Origin: Brachyhypopomus gauderio
Taxonomy: Eukaryota; Chordata; Actinopteri; Gymnotiformes; Hypopomidae
Assembly: GCF_052324685.1 (NCBI RefSeq)
Contig: NC_135220.1
Coordinates: forward strand, 23,912,823-23,976,822
Direction: 5' to 3'
DNA length: 64,000 nucleotides
The translations under genes were made by a program, and so were the position numbers. Positions 12,001 to 24,028 of this stretch are shown here, in pieces. Below the pieces are notes generated by a model. The model had not been told where the DNA came from. It saw nothing but the letters and a program-made list of their open reading frames with translations, and searched no databases. Position 1 is the stretch's first letter. Each line of letters begins with the position of its first letter.

Positions 12001-15000
12001 GAATGACAGGATAATCGTTTTGTTCTTCACAGTGCAAGCCAACAAGTTTAGTAGAATTAAGGGTCAATCATGGAGCCCCCAGTCGAGTACAGTCAAGGTG
12101 ATTATACACAGCTGGTTGCTGTAGTTTCTAAGCACCCAGGACAGTCTTAGCAGTAAAAATGCGCAATCACAACCAATCATACAGCCGCCTGTTCTCACAC
12201 TCTGAAAGATCGATTTGGTGTGACTAGTTACGCATTAAAAAAAACTGCATTGGGAAGACTTAAGGGAAAAGGAGTCAGGAGTGTTTCACAAGGAATCAAA
12301 CAGCAAAAGGAACGAACGTTCAGACAAATTTCGACTCTCCGGCATGAGAGCAGTGGTGTGAAAACAATCTCGGCTCGCGCAATTAGACGCTGGATAGTGA
12401 GCGTGGTTTCCGTTTCTAGCCCCAGTCTAAATAAGGTCATCAGTTCTGTTCACAACTCAGTGGCTTTTGCGCGATTTCAGCCTGGCTAATGCACATTGCA
12501 GACTTGGCCCTAAAGAGCAAGCAGGGCAGGGGTATTACATGCTTCGAGGGTGAGCTCATCTCACTGTACTGTAGCCATACCGATTTTTTTTTCATGACGA
12601 AATGGGAAAACCCAGACGCTGATACTTCACTAATGAGGCACACTGAGAGAGACCTTCTGCCTCTCATCACTGCTGAAACACCACTTATGTGTAGTAGCAG
12701 CACAGGAAGAGAAACGGATTTTATGGGCCTCTTTAACTATGCTACCAGATTTTGGCAGATTTATGTAGTCTTTTAGATATGCAGGAAGCAGACATCACGC
12801 TCAGGGAGGGTGTGGGACCACGGGAGTCATGTGTAGGTGCTTGATTGGCTTGAACAGTAGAACACTGCCCCCTCCTGGTTAAAGCATGTGGAAACACTGC
12901 TTGGCCCCCTCAGGTCCAGCAGAAGTGCATTCTCAGTTCAACAGTAGTTGCTTTCTAAGCCACCATATCTTTCTTTCTGTCTTTCTCTCTCTCACACATT
13001 CTCTCTCTGTCTTTCTTCACACACTGGCCAGTTCGATGGCTGCCACAAGGCTTTCTCCCGTCTGGAGAACCTAAAGATCCACCTGCGTAGCCACACAGGA
13101 GAGAAGCCGTACACGTGCCAACACCCGGGCTGCCACAAAGCCTTCAGCAACTCCAGCGACCGGGCCAAGCACCAGCGCACACATCTCGACACTGTGAGTC
13201 CAGGCCTGGATCCTACCACACACACACCGCCCCCATAAACGAGCTTCAGCGTGGGCGCTCCTGGAGTGCCTCATGGCTACATGCGTGTGCCTGTGCATAT
13301 CTGTGCAGAAACCATACGTGTGCCAGATTCAGGGCTGCCTGAAGCGCTACACAGATCCCAGCTCTCTGCGGAAACACGTGAAGTCACACTCCACCAGGGA
13401 ACAGCAGGCCCGGAAGAAGGTGAGAGCACACGCCACTGGATTATCATCTCGGCACTACATCTGCTCGTTACACGTGCCGTTTAGGAAATAATTTCTCAAC
13501 AAACACCGGGTTCCTCGGAGGCCTTGCGATATACAAGTTCATCACAATCAAAGAGGAAGCCAATAGGCTGGTGTTTTTCTCTTGGTAGATACATGCCATC
13601 ATGTGCTTACGATACACATGCACCAGTTTTCAGGAGATGCGCTGATAAAAACGGTGAACTTATAACTTGTGTAGGAGCAGAGCTCATTATCACAGAAAAG
13701 ATAAAAAAAACATCACCATAGATACAGCAACTTAACGTATGCTGCTTCTTGACTGGAACAGAAAATAATATGTATCGGTTGCATGTGTTTTCCTCAGTTA
13801 ATGTCAGTGACGTGCTTAAAATAGCATGCTTATATTCTAACACGAGAGCTACACTAGAATTCAAGCATGCTATTTTTAAGCACATCGCTGACATTAAGTG
13901 AAGAGAACACATGCTACCAATATTAATATGCATTAACATTAACATATTATGGCTATGTGCTGTCCTTCCATAGTTAACCCCAAAAGAGGAACTATGTTTG
14001 TTCGGGTGTCAGTTTGGAAGGTGCTAAGGAAGCTAGTTTGCATAATTAGGATCCAAAACCGTTTTCAGCAGATTAACAGAGCCACAGCCAGAGTGTTGTT
14101 CAACGCCTTTTCCCTGTTATACAGCTGAGAGCCAGCACAGAGGTCTCCCGAGACGAACTCTCCAAATGCCTGTCCATTCAGCCCCTTCAGACCAGCCTGT
14201 CCATGCTGGATTTGATTCCGGGCGACTTGTGCCCACCCCTGGGGCAGGCCACGGACTCTTACGCAGGTGCAGAGCGTTTTGTCTACGTGTGCGCAAGCGC
14301 GATCGCTAGCCCGTGGTGTGAATTGGATGCCTTTGGTCTCCTCTGTGTGCATGACAGGTGTGTTCTCCGCTGGCGGGGCCGATGACCTCCAAAGACTCGC
14401 CCCGCTCCCCACTGTGGCCCAAGCTCACCCGTCAACTCACGGAGCGCGGCTGCGGCCACCTCCCCTGCCTTCTCTCAGCTGCAGGTGCCGCCTTTTTATA
14501 GGCTCACTGTCCGCGCAGTTAGATCAAATAGTCGATGACGCTAATGTTAGCTACATTGGAATTGTGATCTATCTTGTTCAATCACAAAATGAAATTCCCT
14601 TAGGAAAATGTCATAGGATATTAACTAAGCAATTTAACAAAAAAAAGAAAGTGGTTTAAACATAACACTCTAACCAAGCCCCAAACTGAATATCAATGTC
14701 AAACTAAAAAAATGTGTAAAGCCTTTGAATTGCTGAGAAATTCATTAATTTATTCATTCGGTTGTTGGTAATAGTAGAAGGAGACCATTGTAATCCATGG
14801 TGACCACTGTAGCAAATGATTGACAATAAGGGTTTTTAATTGAGTACTCGAAGAGCCGCAGCGGTCCTGTCCTTCTCAAAGACTCCTGCCGAGTCTAAAA
14901 TTGGTTGCTGGTTCACAGGATGTCTAAAGGAAAGTTGAAAAAAAAGAAGGAATAAAAAAGGACTACTCATGCTAAATCTCAGCCATACGCAGAGGAAATG

Positions 15001-17651
15001 AAGGTACATTTGTACTCATTTGAAACCGCAGATCAGGCCAGACGGAGAAACGCTCACTGCCACATACGTTGGACTAACTTCTATACGCTTCTGTCGGAGT
15101 CTCTTTGCAAGGGTGATGAATTGGTCCGCATAATCCTTGCCATTCTCATTGATGCACTGTGACCCCCACCCGCACCCCCTCCCACAACCACCCCTCCCCC
15201 CCACCACCACCACCACCACCACCACCACCACACTACAGTTTGGTTTGCTCTCAATGAAGGAACCTGCCTTGGACTGAATTGCTTTTTAGTTTGCATTCAG
15301 TTTGGGTTCACCTTGGCAGAGAGGGCGGCGATGGCTGATTAAAACGCTCCAGCGCTCATTCTCTGATCTGCAACAAATGCGCCCTCGCGCATCGGTTGTC
15401 ATGGCTTTATGGCTGCGAACTCGCAGTCGAAATAATCTGATTAAAATACAGCACCGTTTTGCCTCGCCGTGAAAGGCACCAATGGGCTTTTTGTGAGCCG
15501 AACACGTCCACTGTGGCAAAGGAGCTCGGGGGAGAGAGGGACGCCAGGCGTTAACCGACTGCCAGGGAAACCCGTTCCTTCAGGGGCCCACTTCAAAGAC
15601 GGCCGGAGGGGACCCGCTCCTGCGTGGGCCATGCCAGATGCTCCTGGCTGCGTGCTGCCTGCGATTGTTCCAGCGGCGACGGTGGGCCTGCCGCGCACCG
15701 CGGGAACCCCACAAAGACAACCGTCCAATGGGAGCAAGTTGTACTCAGCCTGACTGGTCTTAAGAGCCCCCCATTAATTGATAGTGCAGCCCCCAAGCAG
15801 AAGCTAGGAGAAATGCACTAAGTGCTTTAAAGAATTGAGAAAATGGGATGAAAGGGTGAGACAGGCGGAGTGCTGTAATTACCTCTCTATGTGTTAAATC
15901 AATTGTAAAATCCTTGTGGCCCTTTATTTCATAATTCTTCTAAAAAGGGCAGTCTTTCTCATCTACTGCCACAGTTTTGAGGCAGATGTTCCATCCAGGC
16001 CATCCCTTTGTTCTCAGAGAGCTTGCAATAGGAATCGCATCATAACCTATTGATTTGTTTGTCTTGCCCCGTACAAACTGACTTTTGAATGTGGATCTTC
16101 GCATCTATGAAGATGCTGCAGTGCTGCAGTGTCCAGCGGTAGATCTTCTAAAATGTCACTTTCTCAGGTTCGACGCTCCTGGATTCCAGAAGCCAAGCTC
16201 CTCCCCCAACCACCAACCTGCTCCTCCTCCTCATTCACACCAGCACATGGACGCAGGGCAAAAGCCCAGTGCACTACCCAGATACCCCCACCTCTCCGCT
16301 TCCTCTCTCTCTCCACATCAGGACAGTACGTGTCTCATTGTTTATGTTTATAATAGATTTTGTAGTAATAACAATAACTGTAACACCATAATCAGTATAT
16401 AGAGAGTGGGAAAAGGTTGCAATGTCAAAATGAATAAAACGCATCAGAAGGGTTGGTTTTCTTCTAAGACCTATCTTCCAGCACATAATGCATTAAAATT
16501 CACAAGTGAGTTCCCAGAAGCAAAGAAAGGATTCCTGAAAGAAAAAGAAAAACACGTTCTAAGAATCAGAGCTGTAGAGCTAAATTTGAGCAAACTCCTG
16601 TAACATGTAAAGTAGGCACACATACATGTACACATATGTGTAAGCTGTAGGCAGGCTGAGTGTGAGGAGAGAAAAGAAGACCACCCACAAGAAGACAGGG
16701 AATCTACATGTATGTGCATGATGTTATAATTGAAACTTATTTTCGCGACGTAGGTGGGTTGCTGCCGCTGTTTCCCCCGCCCCCTCTTATCTGCATTGCA
16801 TCCCGACTCCATGTCTCATTAGCTGACGGGTGTTTGCGGCAGGGCTAGGTGAGGCGGCATGCGTATGCAAGCCAGAGTTCCTGCTGCACATGGTCTTTAC
16901 AGCAGGGGCAGAAGACCAGCTGAATGATTCATGAATCTGTACTTCTAATGCAAGAGCAACAGATGGCTGTCGGTTAGGCGGAGTCAAAAATAGACCCCTC
17001 TAATACAGTCCGTAGCTTGTACTGTGTAAGGCTGCTCCCGGTTTATTCGAAGCTCACACTCTTGCTCAAAAGGGGATGTCGGAGCAGATTCCACACGGTG
17101 CTTGTGCTTTTTATGATTGGCATGGCAGAGAGAGCTTTTAAGTTAAAGAAGCGATACTGAAATGTTCTAATGATGGCACTGAAAACCCATAAAAAAAGTA
17201 ACCTCTTGTGTTTTTTCGTGTCTGTTTGTCAAAACACTCCTCAGGTTTCCCCAGTCATGTCCAGACGGTGTGTTCCCCTTCCTACAGTGACTCACCACAG
17301 CCAATGAAGCTGGTTGCCTCCTGTTCCATGATGCAGATCCCAGGGCTGGAGGACAGTCTGGCTTCCTCAGTCACGACTCAGAGGGGAGACAACCTGGACC
17401 ACAGGCCCCTGTCGCAAATCCCAGGTGCGGGAGCGTTCATGTCATGTTAACACCAGAGCAGCTCACCTTTCATTTACCATAGAGAGCCTTTCCATGGGGA
17501 GAAATCCACAGCTCTAAGCGTATGCTGTATGCTTGCGAATGCAGTGTTCCATCAACAGGGTCGATCGGATGATCCCTTGGGGAATCGGGACCATTCGGTG
17601 ACAGAAGACAACTATCTTCACATACACACTCCAGATCAATGCCCAAGCTAG
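5080..17651 (+). CDS. glis3: GLIS family zinc finger 3 (Kruppel-like transcription factor)
   Basis: Coding exons: 5080-5410, 7133-7310, 7475-8645, 13032-13193, 13309-13419, 14125-14266, 14358-14484, 16168-16325, 17245-17424 and 17545-17651. All phases agree and give 888 aa (human GLIS3 is about 930). The start, MNGKAC, matches the human start MNGRSC. Five C2H2 fingers lie at about residues 490-645; the third is split between exons 3 and 4. The N-terminal conserved block, including [11 protein letters not shown] and [13 protein letters not shown], is present. The C-terminal exons resemble the GLIS3 transactivation region. GLIS3 binds GLI-like sites in the nucleus, associates with the primary cilium, and is needed in beta cells, thyroid and kidney. 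GLIS3 rather than GLIS1 is supported by the tail exons and by rfx3 lying downstream in the same orientation, as in human. Odd points: the SUFU motif reads VCGHL instead of VYGHF, and the last exon ends at an in-frame TAG just before a conserved tail. The least certain exons are 14358-14484 and 17545-17651. Confidence 0.93.
5411..5526 (+). repeat. 36-bp minisatellite at the glis3 exon-1 donor
   Basis: Three copies of a 36-bp unit begin at 5411, 5447 and 5483, and a fourth partial start is at 5519. Each copy starts with GTAA and contains CCAGATCTACTGAT. The first GTAA is the inferred splice donor of glis3 coding exon 1. Because 36 is a multiple of 3, the repeat stays open in the glis3 frame as a 12-residue unit. 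Confidence 0.9.
5527..7132 (+). other. glis3 intron 1 (remainder)
   Basis: AT-rich intronic sequence between coding exons 1 and 2. I see no exon, RNA gene or clear transposon. The open frame on the minus strand at 5738-5986 resembles nothing I know. Confidence 0.6.
9007..9064. repeat. (CA)n microsatellite in glis3 intron 3
   Basis: A CA run of about 29 uninterrupted units. Confidence 0.95.
10912..10925. promoter_or_regulatory. Palindromic RFX X-box in glis3 intron 3
   Basis: ATTGCCATGGCAAT is a perfect 14-bp palindrome that fits the RFX X-box pattern (RTTGCC, two-base spacer, GGCAAY). Its location in an intron next to rfx3 makes RFX-family binding plausible, but this is motif evidence only. 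Confidence 0.45.
13777..13918. repeat. Long fold-back inverted repeat in glis3 intron
   Basis: The left arm (13777-13839) and right arm (13855-13918) are imperfect reverse complements, about 63 bp each, separated by a loop of about 15 nt. Both arms contain AATGTCAG and TAGCATGCTT in mirrored positions. It is probably a fold-back miniature element; a structured RNA is the alternative. It sits between coding exons 5 and 6 of glis3. Confidence 0.85.
14485..16167 (+). other. glis3 intron 7
   Basis: Intronic sequence with a CCA triplet repeat (15200-15231). I see no further exon with consistent phase and GLIS3-like content. Confidence 0.65.
15200..15231. repeat. (CCA)n triplet repeat
   Basis: About ten CCA units following a C-rich run in glis3 intron 7. 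Confidence 0.9.
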
Positions 17652-19729
17652 CTGTCCTGTGCCTACATGGAAAGGTGAAAGCCACTTAATGTTTTCTTCT
17701 GTCCACATGAACGTACATCTACTTCATGCTTCTGATGCACTTCTTAATTTGTGTGTGTATTTCTAAAGACAAGATATGGTCTCTTTTGCATGTTACATTG
17801 CTTAATCATTCTAAACATCTTGAATTGCTGATATCCAATCAATCTGAAAAATAGGATTGTGATTTTTTTTTGTGCTTCACTGGAGGACAATGACCCCTCT
17901 TGGATAAGTATGTCAATATAAAACAAATATGCCTGAAAGGTGCTTAAGTTTTTATATGAAGCATTAAACCACTACATAATGAAGACATCAACTGCACTGT
18001 ATTCGTTTAAACTCACTGTGAGGTTAGAGGCATCCTTCTGTTCTAAAGTTCCTAGAGACAGCTCTCTGGTAGAGCCAGAAGTCAATTACTTGAACAAAAG
18101 CAAAGGTTTCCCTACTATTTTTGCAACACCGATAACTGTGGAGCTAAAACCTTTATTATTTTGACTTACAATGGAGCATATCGGTTGCAAAAAAGAAAGC
18201 ATCTAAAGGTGTAACTGTCAAGAGTCTTTGGGAACATATCAAAGAGCTAAGCTTTGTCTTTCAGGCCATTTGAAAAGGTTCAAGGAGCCCATGTAAAATG
18301 CCTGTACAGAAAATGTGCCCCTGCTGACATCTACTCATTACATAGGCCATATTTGGTCGTTTCATTCTAAATGTCTATTGAAGCCCGACATACTCCACAA
18401 CCTCAAACTGCATTCTATCACATCAATATGAATAACGAGAGAACACAGTTCCAACAATAAAGTTTTTGACAAGAGCCACTTGTGACAAAGTCAAGCAACA
18501 AGCGTGTGAGCACGTCTAGAAAAGGGTGATGATGTGACTCACAGTAATTAGATTTAATAAAGCGAGCAGCATTTTTAGTTCTATATTTATGCTAATTTAG
18601 AGTCCTTGACATCACTACACTCATATCAGGAGTGTTGTTACATTTGTAGCGATTCCATATCTTTACCCAGAATCCTATGCACAAGAATTCCATTTAGTAG
18701 TGCAGGAAGCCAAGAACAGGAAATATATACAACCTTCTGGCCTGCAATATCCTTATTTAAACAAACAAAAGGCTTTAGAAATTATTGCTTGCAATTTTAA
18801 TATGGTTTAAAATAAGAGTAGTCTAATAGCTTATGGGCTTATCTTATTTCTGCCTAACATTTTAACCCTTGACAAATGCACATGCCTATTAGTATGCAAA
18901 GCCTCTAGGACATAGAGGTACCACATAAAACAATACTTGTTTGATCTTACTTGAATTGTACCAGTATCACAATAAAATAAATTCAAGACTGTAAACCATT
19001 GGCCCACTTTACTTTGTCTGTAGTCTTGATTGGTTTATTTGAGTGAGTGAGCGCGCGCGCGAGCACAAAGCTTCGATCACAGTGCTTTAGACGTCACTGA
19101 GGAATACAATTTTGTGGAGGCAAAAGTGATATTAGGAGAGAATTAGGAGAAGCCATTTTTAAAGCATTTTGGAATTACAGTCACACTAACTGCGTTTAAG
19201 ACTCGTTATTTTGCTGTTTTAACGTTAGGTGGATAGTTACTAAACTTATATTTGAACAAATGTCTAATTCCGTAATCAGTAAGTTAATATGAGCCATCGG
19301 TAAGTAGCTTACAACGTAATCAAGTTGGACACACGAGAGCGCAGAAAGGAAAGTAATTTCGTCCCTCGCTCCTTTCTCTGCTCCCTCCACCAACCTTGAT
19401 GCGGTTGATGTCAAAATGGGAAGTCCCGCCTTGACAGCGACGTTATAAAGCATTCATGAATTATTTTGCCAAATGAATCAATTGTTGACTTGGAGTTGAT
19501 TCAGACATATGGAATGTGTCTCAACAGGAAGGATTAATAGCTCCGTTCAGATTTAATCAGTTTATTTAACACTTTCTGCACCAGAGGGGCTTTACAAACC
19601 TAGTCGGTTAAGACTGTTGACCATATTTTGGTTGTATTTCACTGTATATCCGACAGCTTTTATTTTATTTGCAAACGTGTATTCGGTAAATTAGGTTGAA
19701 TTTAGGTTGCAATTACTGAACTTTCAGTT
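17652..19729 (+). other. glis3 3' UTR and glis3-rfx3 intergenic region
   Basis: After the TAG at 17649-17651, sequence resembling the conserved GLIS3 tail continues to a TGA at 17676-17678. Candidate poly(A) signals AATAAA lie at 18456-18461 and 18556-18561, so the transcript probably ends near 18.5 kb. The rest, up to the rfx3 promoter, has no supportable gene. Confidence 0.6.
18456..18461 (+). terminator. Candidate glis3 poly(A) signal
   Basis: A canonical AATAAA about 0.8 kb after the glis3 stop codon, followed by a T/G-rich stretch. Another AATAAA lies 100 bp downstream. Which one is used is unknown. Confidence 0.45.
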
Positions 19730-19958
19730 GCATTCATTCTCCAAGCAAAAGTTTGCCCCGCCCCTCCGGGTACTTCCGCTTACTCCTTGGTTTGGTTGAG
19801 ACAGCAAGGCGCTTTATAGCAACTGTTGCCCTGTGATTCAGCGCCATAGTCACCGTAGTCCTGGCGACTGTAACCCACCAACAACAACAACCTCTCGCTC
19901 CATCATTACCACCTCTGCCATCCTCATCCTCATCAACACATAATTCCACACAGTCCAG
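19730..19958 (+). promoter_or_regulatory. rfx3: Likely rfx3 promoter and non-coding exon 1
   Basis: This stretch has a GC box (CCCCGCCCC at about 19757), an ETS-type site on the minus strand (AGCGGAAGTA), and ends with a good donor, CCAG|GTGAAT, at 19958/19959. An imperfect X-box, GTAGTCCTGGCGAC (10 of 14 bases), lies at 19855-19868. No ATG-initiated frame leads into rfx3 here, which fits a non-coding first exon. The transcription start is inferred, not seen. Confidence 0.5.
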
Positions 19959-20074
19959 GTGAATATTACAGTTGCTTGTTCTGATTTATTACAAAACACT
20001 ACCTGTCTATATTTTTGCCTCGTATAAGCCTGCTAAAAAGAAAATGCAAAAGATGAATTTATTGTTTATTGGTA

Positions 20075-20083
<9 letters not shown>

Positions 20084-20105
<22 letters not shown>

Positions 20106-20109
20106 TATT
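20084..20109. repeat. (TA)n microsatellite
   Basis: A short TA run following a poly-A stretch. Confidence 0.9.
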
Positions 20110-21010
20110 AAGCTAACCAGCTGTGCTAGTCAGTTAGCTAAGTTTGTTATCCATTTAGACATGATTTCATGATCTCTACCTAGCTAGCCGAGTTATTCGT
20201 TTCTACATATGCGTCCCTTTCGTGGCTCGCTGTTCATGTACTTTTTTTCCGAGCGGTATCCTTAGCTAAGGGCATTTTCCGCATAGCCATGGTCTAATTT
20301 GACTGTTATGCATTGTCGTTAACGATGTACATTTACCAGAAAACTAAGTATTTAATTTATAACTTTGCACGAATAGTGCAGCTAAATCATTTATGTAGGG
20401 GTCTTTGGGATTGTAGCCGTAGTGTTAGCCAAGCATCCTTTTTTTTCTTGAACCACGAAGCAGGTGTTTCGTTTCAGCTAGCCAATAGAAGTGGCCTGGT
20501 GCGAGCTAACTGCTATCTAACTGAAGTTTAGTTATTTTAGCTACGTAGCTACACAGCAAGCTAGATAAATAGTGTGTGTTGTCGGTGAATCGCGTAGTGA
20601 CCTAACGAGCGCGATTTTTATTTTGACGGTTACTTTTGATTTATGCGTATTATGCTAGCTAGCCAAGTTCCCTGGTCAAGCTAACGCGGCTAGCTAAAGC
20701 ACCAGAGACGCTGGCTCGTAGTTGTGGTTACTGCTAACGCTTGCTAACTAGCACAATTGTCGCTCAGGTGTCTTGGCTAGTGGAGCGGAGTCCTGAGTCA
20801 ATAGGAACATTTATGGGCTGTTTTGACTATACTTTATTTAGTTTGAAATGGTGCTTAATGAACACACGACCAGACGTTGGTCCACAGTAAATTGCTGCTT
20901 GGCTACCTCACCTTTTTTTCCTATCTATTGTTGTAGCTCTCGGTGGAAAGGTGCAGCTTGATGGCTAACCCTAGCTAGCCATTTAATTAGCTCCTAGCTA
21001 GCAAGGCGAG
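20105..21010. repeat. AGCTA/GCTAGC-rich cluster near the rfx3 5' end
   Basis: More than 15 AGCTA or TAGCT pentamers, many as GCTAGC palindromes, in about 900 bp; roughly two would be expected by chance. The arrangement is scattered, not tandem. Confidence 0.7.
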
Positions 21011-23965
21011 AGTTGCACACTTGGCTAACCTTCTTTGTTACCGCCTCGGATGTTAGTGCAGCGGTACTTGTGAAACAAGCTTGCGTGTTTTATCCAGCAG
21101 GACTCCGCACTACTAAATTCCCTTTCAAACTACGTCCGAGAGGTGGAATATTCGTCCACACGAGAATCTCGCCCGAGTAGCACGCTAGATGCCCCAATAC
21201 TGATTACTAATTAAGCAAGAAATCTTTTTCCGCTTATTTACACCATATAGCCGCCTTCGTGCGCCTGAAAACATTGTTATAGTAGTGTGACTATTGTCTT
21301 TACTTGTGAAATTGTGACTCAGCTTGTTTGAGTAAGTTCACCTAGAATGATGATTTTGTGTTAATCTTAACTCTAAAAATTACCCCAAAGTATGTTATAA
21401 CACAAGTTATAAAACGTGATTAGTCTTAATAAAAAAAATGGTGTAATAAATGTTGAATGTTTTGTCAAATTTGACCTATATCAGTTTCCATAAATAGCCT
21501 GAGAGTCTGCCAATATCATATTTTCATTGCTAATCTTCAGATACCTATTAACAGCCTGTTTTCTGTCTGTGTGTGTTTCTTCGCCTGTTATTTTCTGATG
21601 CAACACATAGGTTCCTAGTCTACACCCCAGGGATTAAATGAGGTGCTGCATCAACATTACTTTTCCATGTGTAGAAGCTGTTGTGTCGTTGGACAAAACG
21701 TTCTGTGAAGTAACATAATATTCTAAAATGAGCTGAAACATGGTGCACATCTCATTGTGGGACTGTGTGGTCCTCACCACCGCAATCAAATTTCCCAATT
21801 GTTCTGTGTGAGCACATAACAGATATTACACGAACCGTTTTCCAATCCAAATAGTCAGTTGTCTCCCCTTTTCAACTCTGTAAACAAATTGTTGACAGTT
21901 TCTTAGAATTGCATCAGAACCCTCAGTGATATGTAACCCTGTTGTCTTCATTAGCCAGGGGAAACAGATGTGCGCCATGATTAGGTTGGTAGAACTCAAC
22001 AGGTGCACTGTGGGCTTACCTGGAAGGGTTGAGTTAGTGGAGGGATCGTTCAGGCCCAGGTTTCATGCCTGTCTTTAGTGCGGGACTTCATATTCAACAT
22101 TAACACTGTTTTTTTTTTCCCCTTGGAGAATGTATTGAGGTGGTGTTGGTTTTTATTCGGAGATGGCCTGAACAGGGAAGGTTACTCGCCCCTAATGCCA
22201 CCGTCATGCAGCAACAAAAATAATTGTCATACAGAAGAAACATGCAAAATCAGTAGGAAAAAAATGTGGTTTGAAATTTTTTTCCTTAAGCTTTGGGGAG
22301 GAAGGAAAAATCAGTAATGGTTTAGATTTGTCTCCCCACCTTTTAGTGTCTGAGCGCTTTGGGGGAGATTTTGGTTGTCTGGTCTTCTCCCCTCCTGTCC
22401 ACACCAGAGCACAGGATGTCTGAAACAGCTAGTTATCAGATCTCATTACCACTTATCTGAAGGTGGACGAGGGGCAGCCATGGGCCCGTGCCACCTGTCC
22501 TTTGTATCCTGTTCCTTTTCCAATCACTTTGAGAGACGGCCTGGGTAAATAATTCATATCCATTTTCATCGCATTTCGTCCTAAACGTACCTAAGACAGC
22601 TGCTTGTGTGTTTGTTGATTGCCACTTAATCAAGTGTTGTTTATTTTTACCCTGACGTTTCCTTGTACTTATTTTGGTGCTATTTTTAAATGGCATAGGA
22701 CAGACTGGCCTGCACCATAACAGATTTTATTTACTATGTATGCAGCGAGTTCACTGTAACTCTTAATGTACTTACAACAGTGCCAGCTGCCTTGCACTTA
22801 ACAGGTGTAGTTGATAGGAGCAGGACTCTCTGACATTAGATCTGATTCAGCCCGCCTGGCCCCGGGCCCAGTGATGTAACAGCGTTTGACCCAGCCTTGC
22901 CGAGAGCCCAACAGCGGCAGGCAAGCGGGGGTCGTTGATGCCGGCCTCCGTCAGGACGCGGAGGGCGGGGCGGAGGGCGGCGCTAGCCCATAGCTCATGG
23001 CCCTTTGTTAGCTCTCGGCTTTTGAGGCTCCGCTTGCTCTGCGGAGCACAGAGTTTAAGTGGGCCACAGGGGAGTGTGTGAATGCAGGGAAGGTGCAGAG
23101 GGCCCGGGGGGAGGGGGGGAGTTCTGGAGGAGCCGGGCAGGTGCCTGTTTATGGAAAGGTTTGTGACTCCTCGTCAGGCGTCTCCAGTGAGACATTATGA
23201 GGCAGGGCTCCTGAACGCAGCAGCTGGGCTTTGTTTCGTGGCTGTTCCCGCACGAGAAGTCGCCATGAAAAGCCCACAACCCACACACTTCTCTTCAGGA
23301 TCAAGATTTCACCAAGTCTGTGAAACTTGACAAAATCTTCTATTTAAGTCATGGTGGTCTGCTGTGAACTGCTTTGGTGCTTGGGCTTACAGTAATGGAT
23401 ATATTTCAGTCTTGTAACTTCGACATTATGCACTTGTTTTTCTATCCTCTGGCCTGATGACTCGCACATGCCATGATCTCCCAAAAAGCGGCCAGTCTAA
23501 TCAAGTCACTTCCACGGTCATCTGAGACTGCAACGATTAACCTTGTTCCCTTAGCGCATACACATGTCGCTGTGTAATCAGACATTAAGACAGTTTGTGT
23601 GCGTGTGTGTGTGTTTGGGGGATGGGGATGTGAAATGCACCTGAACACCACCTGCATTGTCCAGGTAAATGAGGAGTAGGAGAGGAGGAGGAGGAGGTGG
23701 CAAGCGAGTGAGTGCACAGCCTCGGGGGAGAGCCTTTCGGCTGTCAGGAGGCACGGGTATAATTAGCCAGCAGAGACCTCATGATGGAAACTTTAAGTCA
23801 GAGCTCAGGATGCAGCTGTGAAGCCTTATTCACTCTGTGTTCATGGGGGCTGGCTATCTCTCATGCACTTTCTCTCACTCTCTCCCTCACATACTCATTC
23901 ACTCTCTCATTCTCTCCTGTTCTTACTTTTCTGTCTGTCTCTCTGACATACACATGCACCTTCCC

Positions 23966-23968
<3 letters not shown>

Positions 23969-24028
<60 letters not shown>
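23969..24028. repeat. (CT)n-(CA)n compound microsatellite
   Basis: A CT run of about 23 units leads directly into a short CA run. Confidence 0.95.

Larger units (their letters stand above)
8646..13031 (+). other. glis3 intron 3 (large intron inside the zinc-finger region)
   Basis: The donor GTATGC follows the codon pair Cys-Met of finger 3, and the acceptor at 13030-13031 precedes FDGCHKAF. The intron holds a CA microsatellite (9007-9064), an AT-rich run near 9850-9890 and a perfect X-box palindrome at 10912-10925. No coding sequence is supportable; the 143-codon frame at 9231-9662 has no recognisable features. Confidence 0.8.

Noticed and set aside
5080-17651. Assignment as glis1 instead of glis3
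   Set aside because: The zinc fingers alone cannot decide, but the N-terminal start, the C-terminal exons and linkage to rfx3 favour GLIS3.
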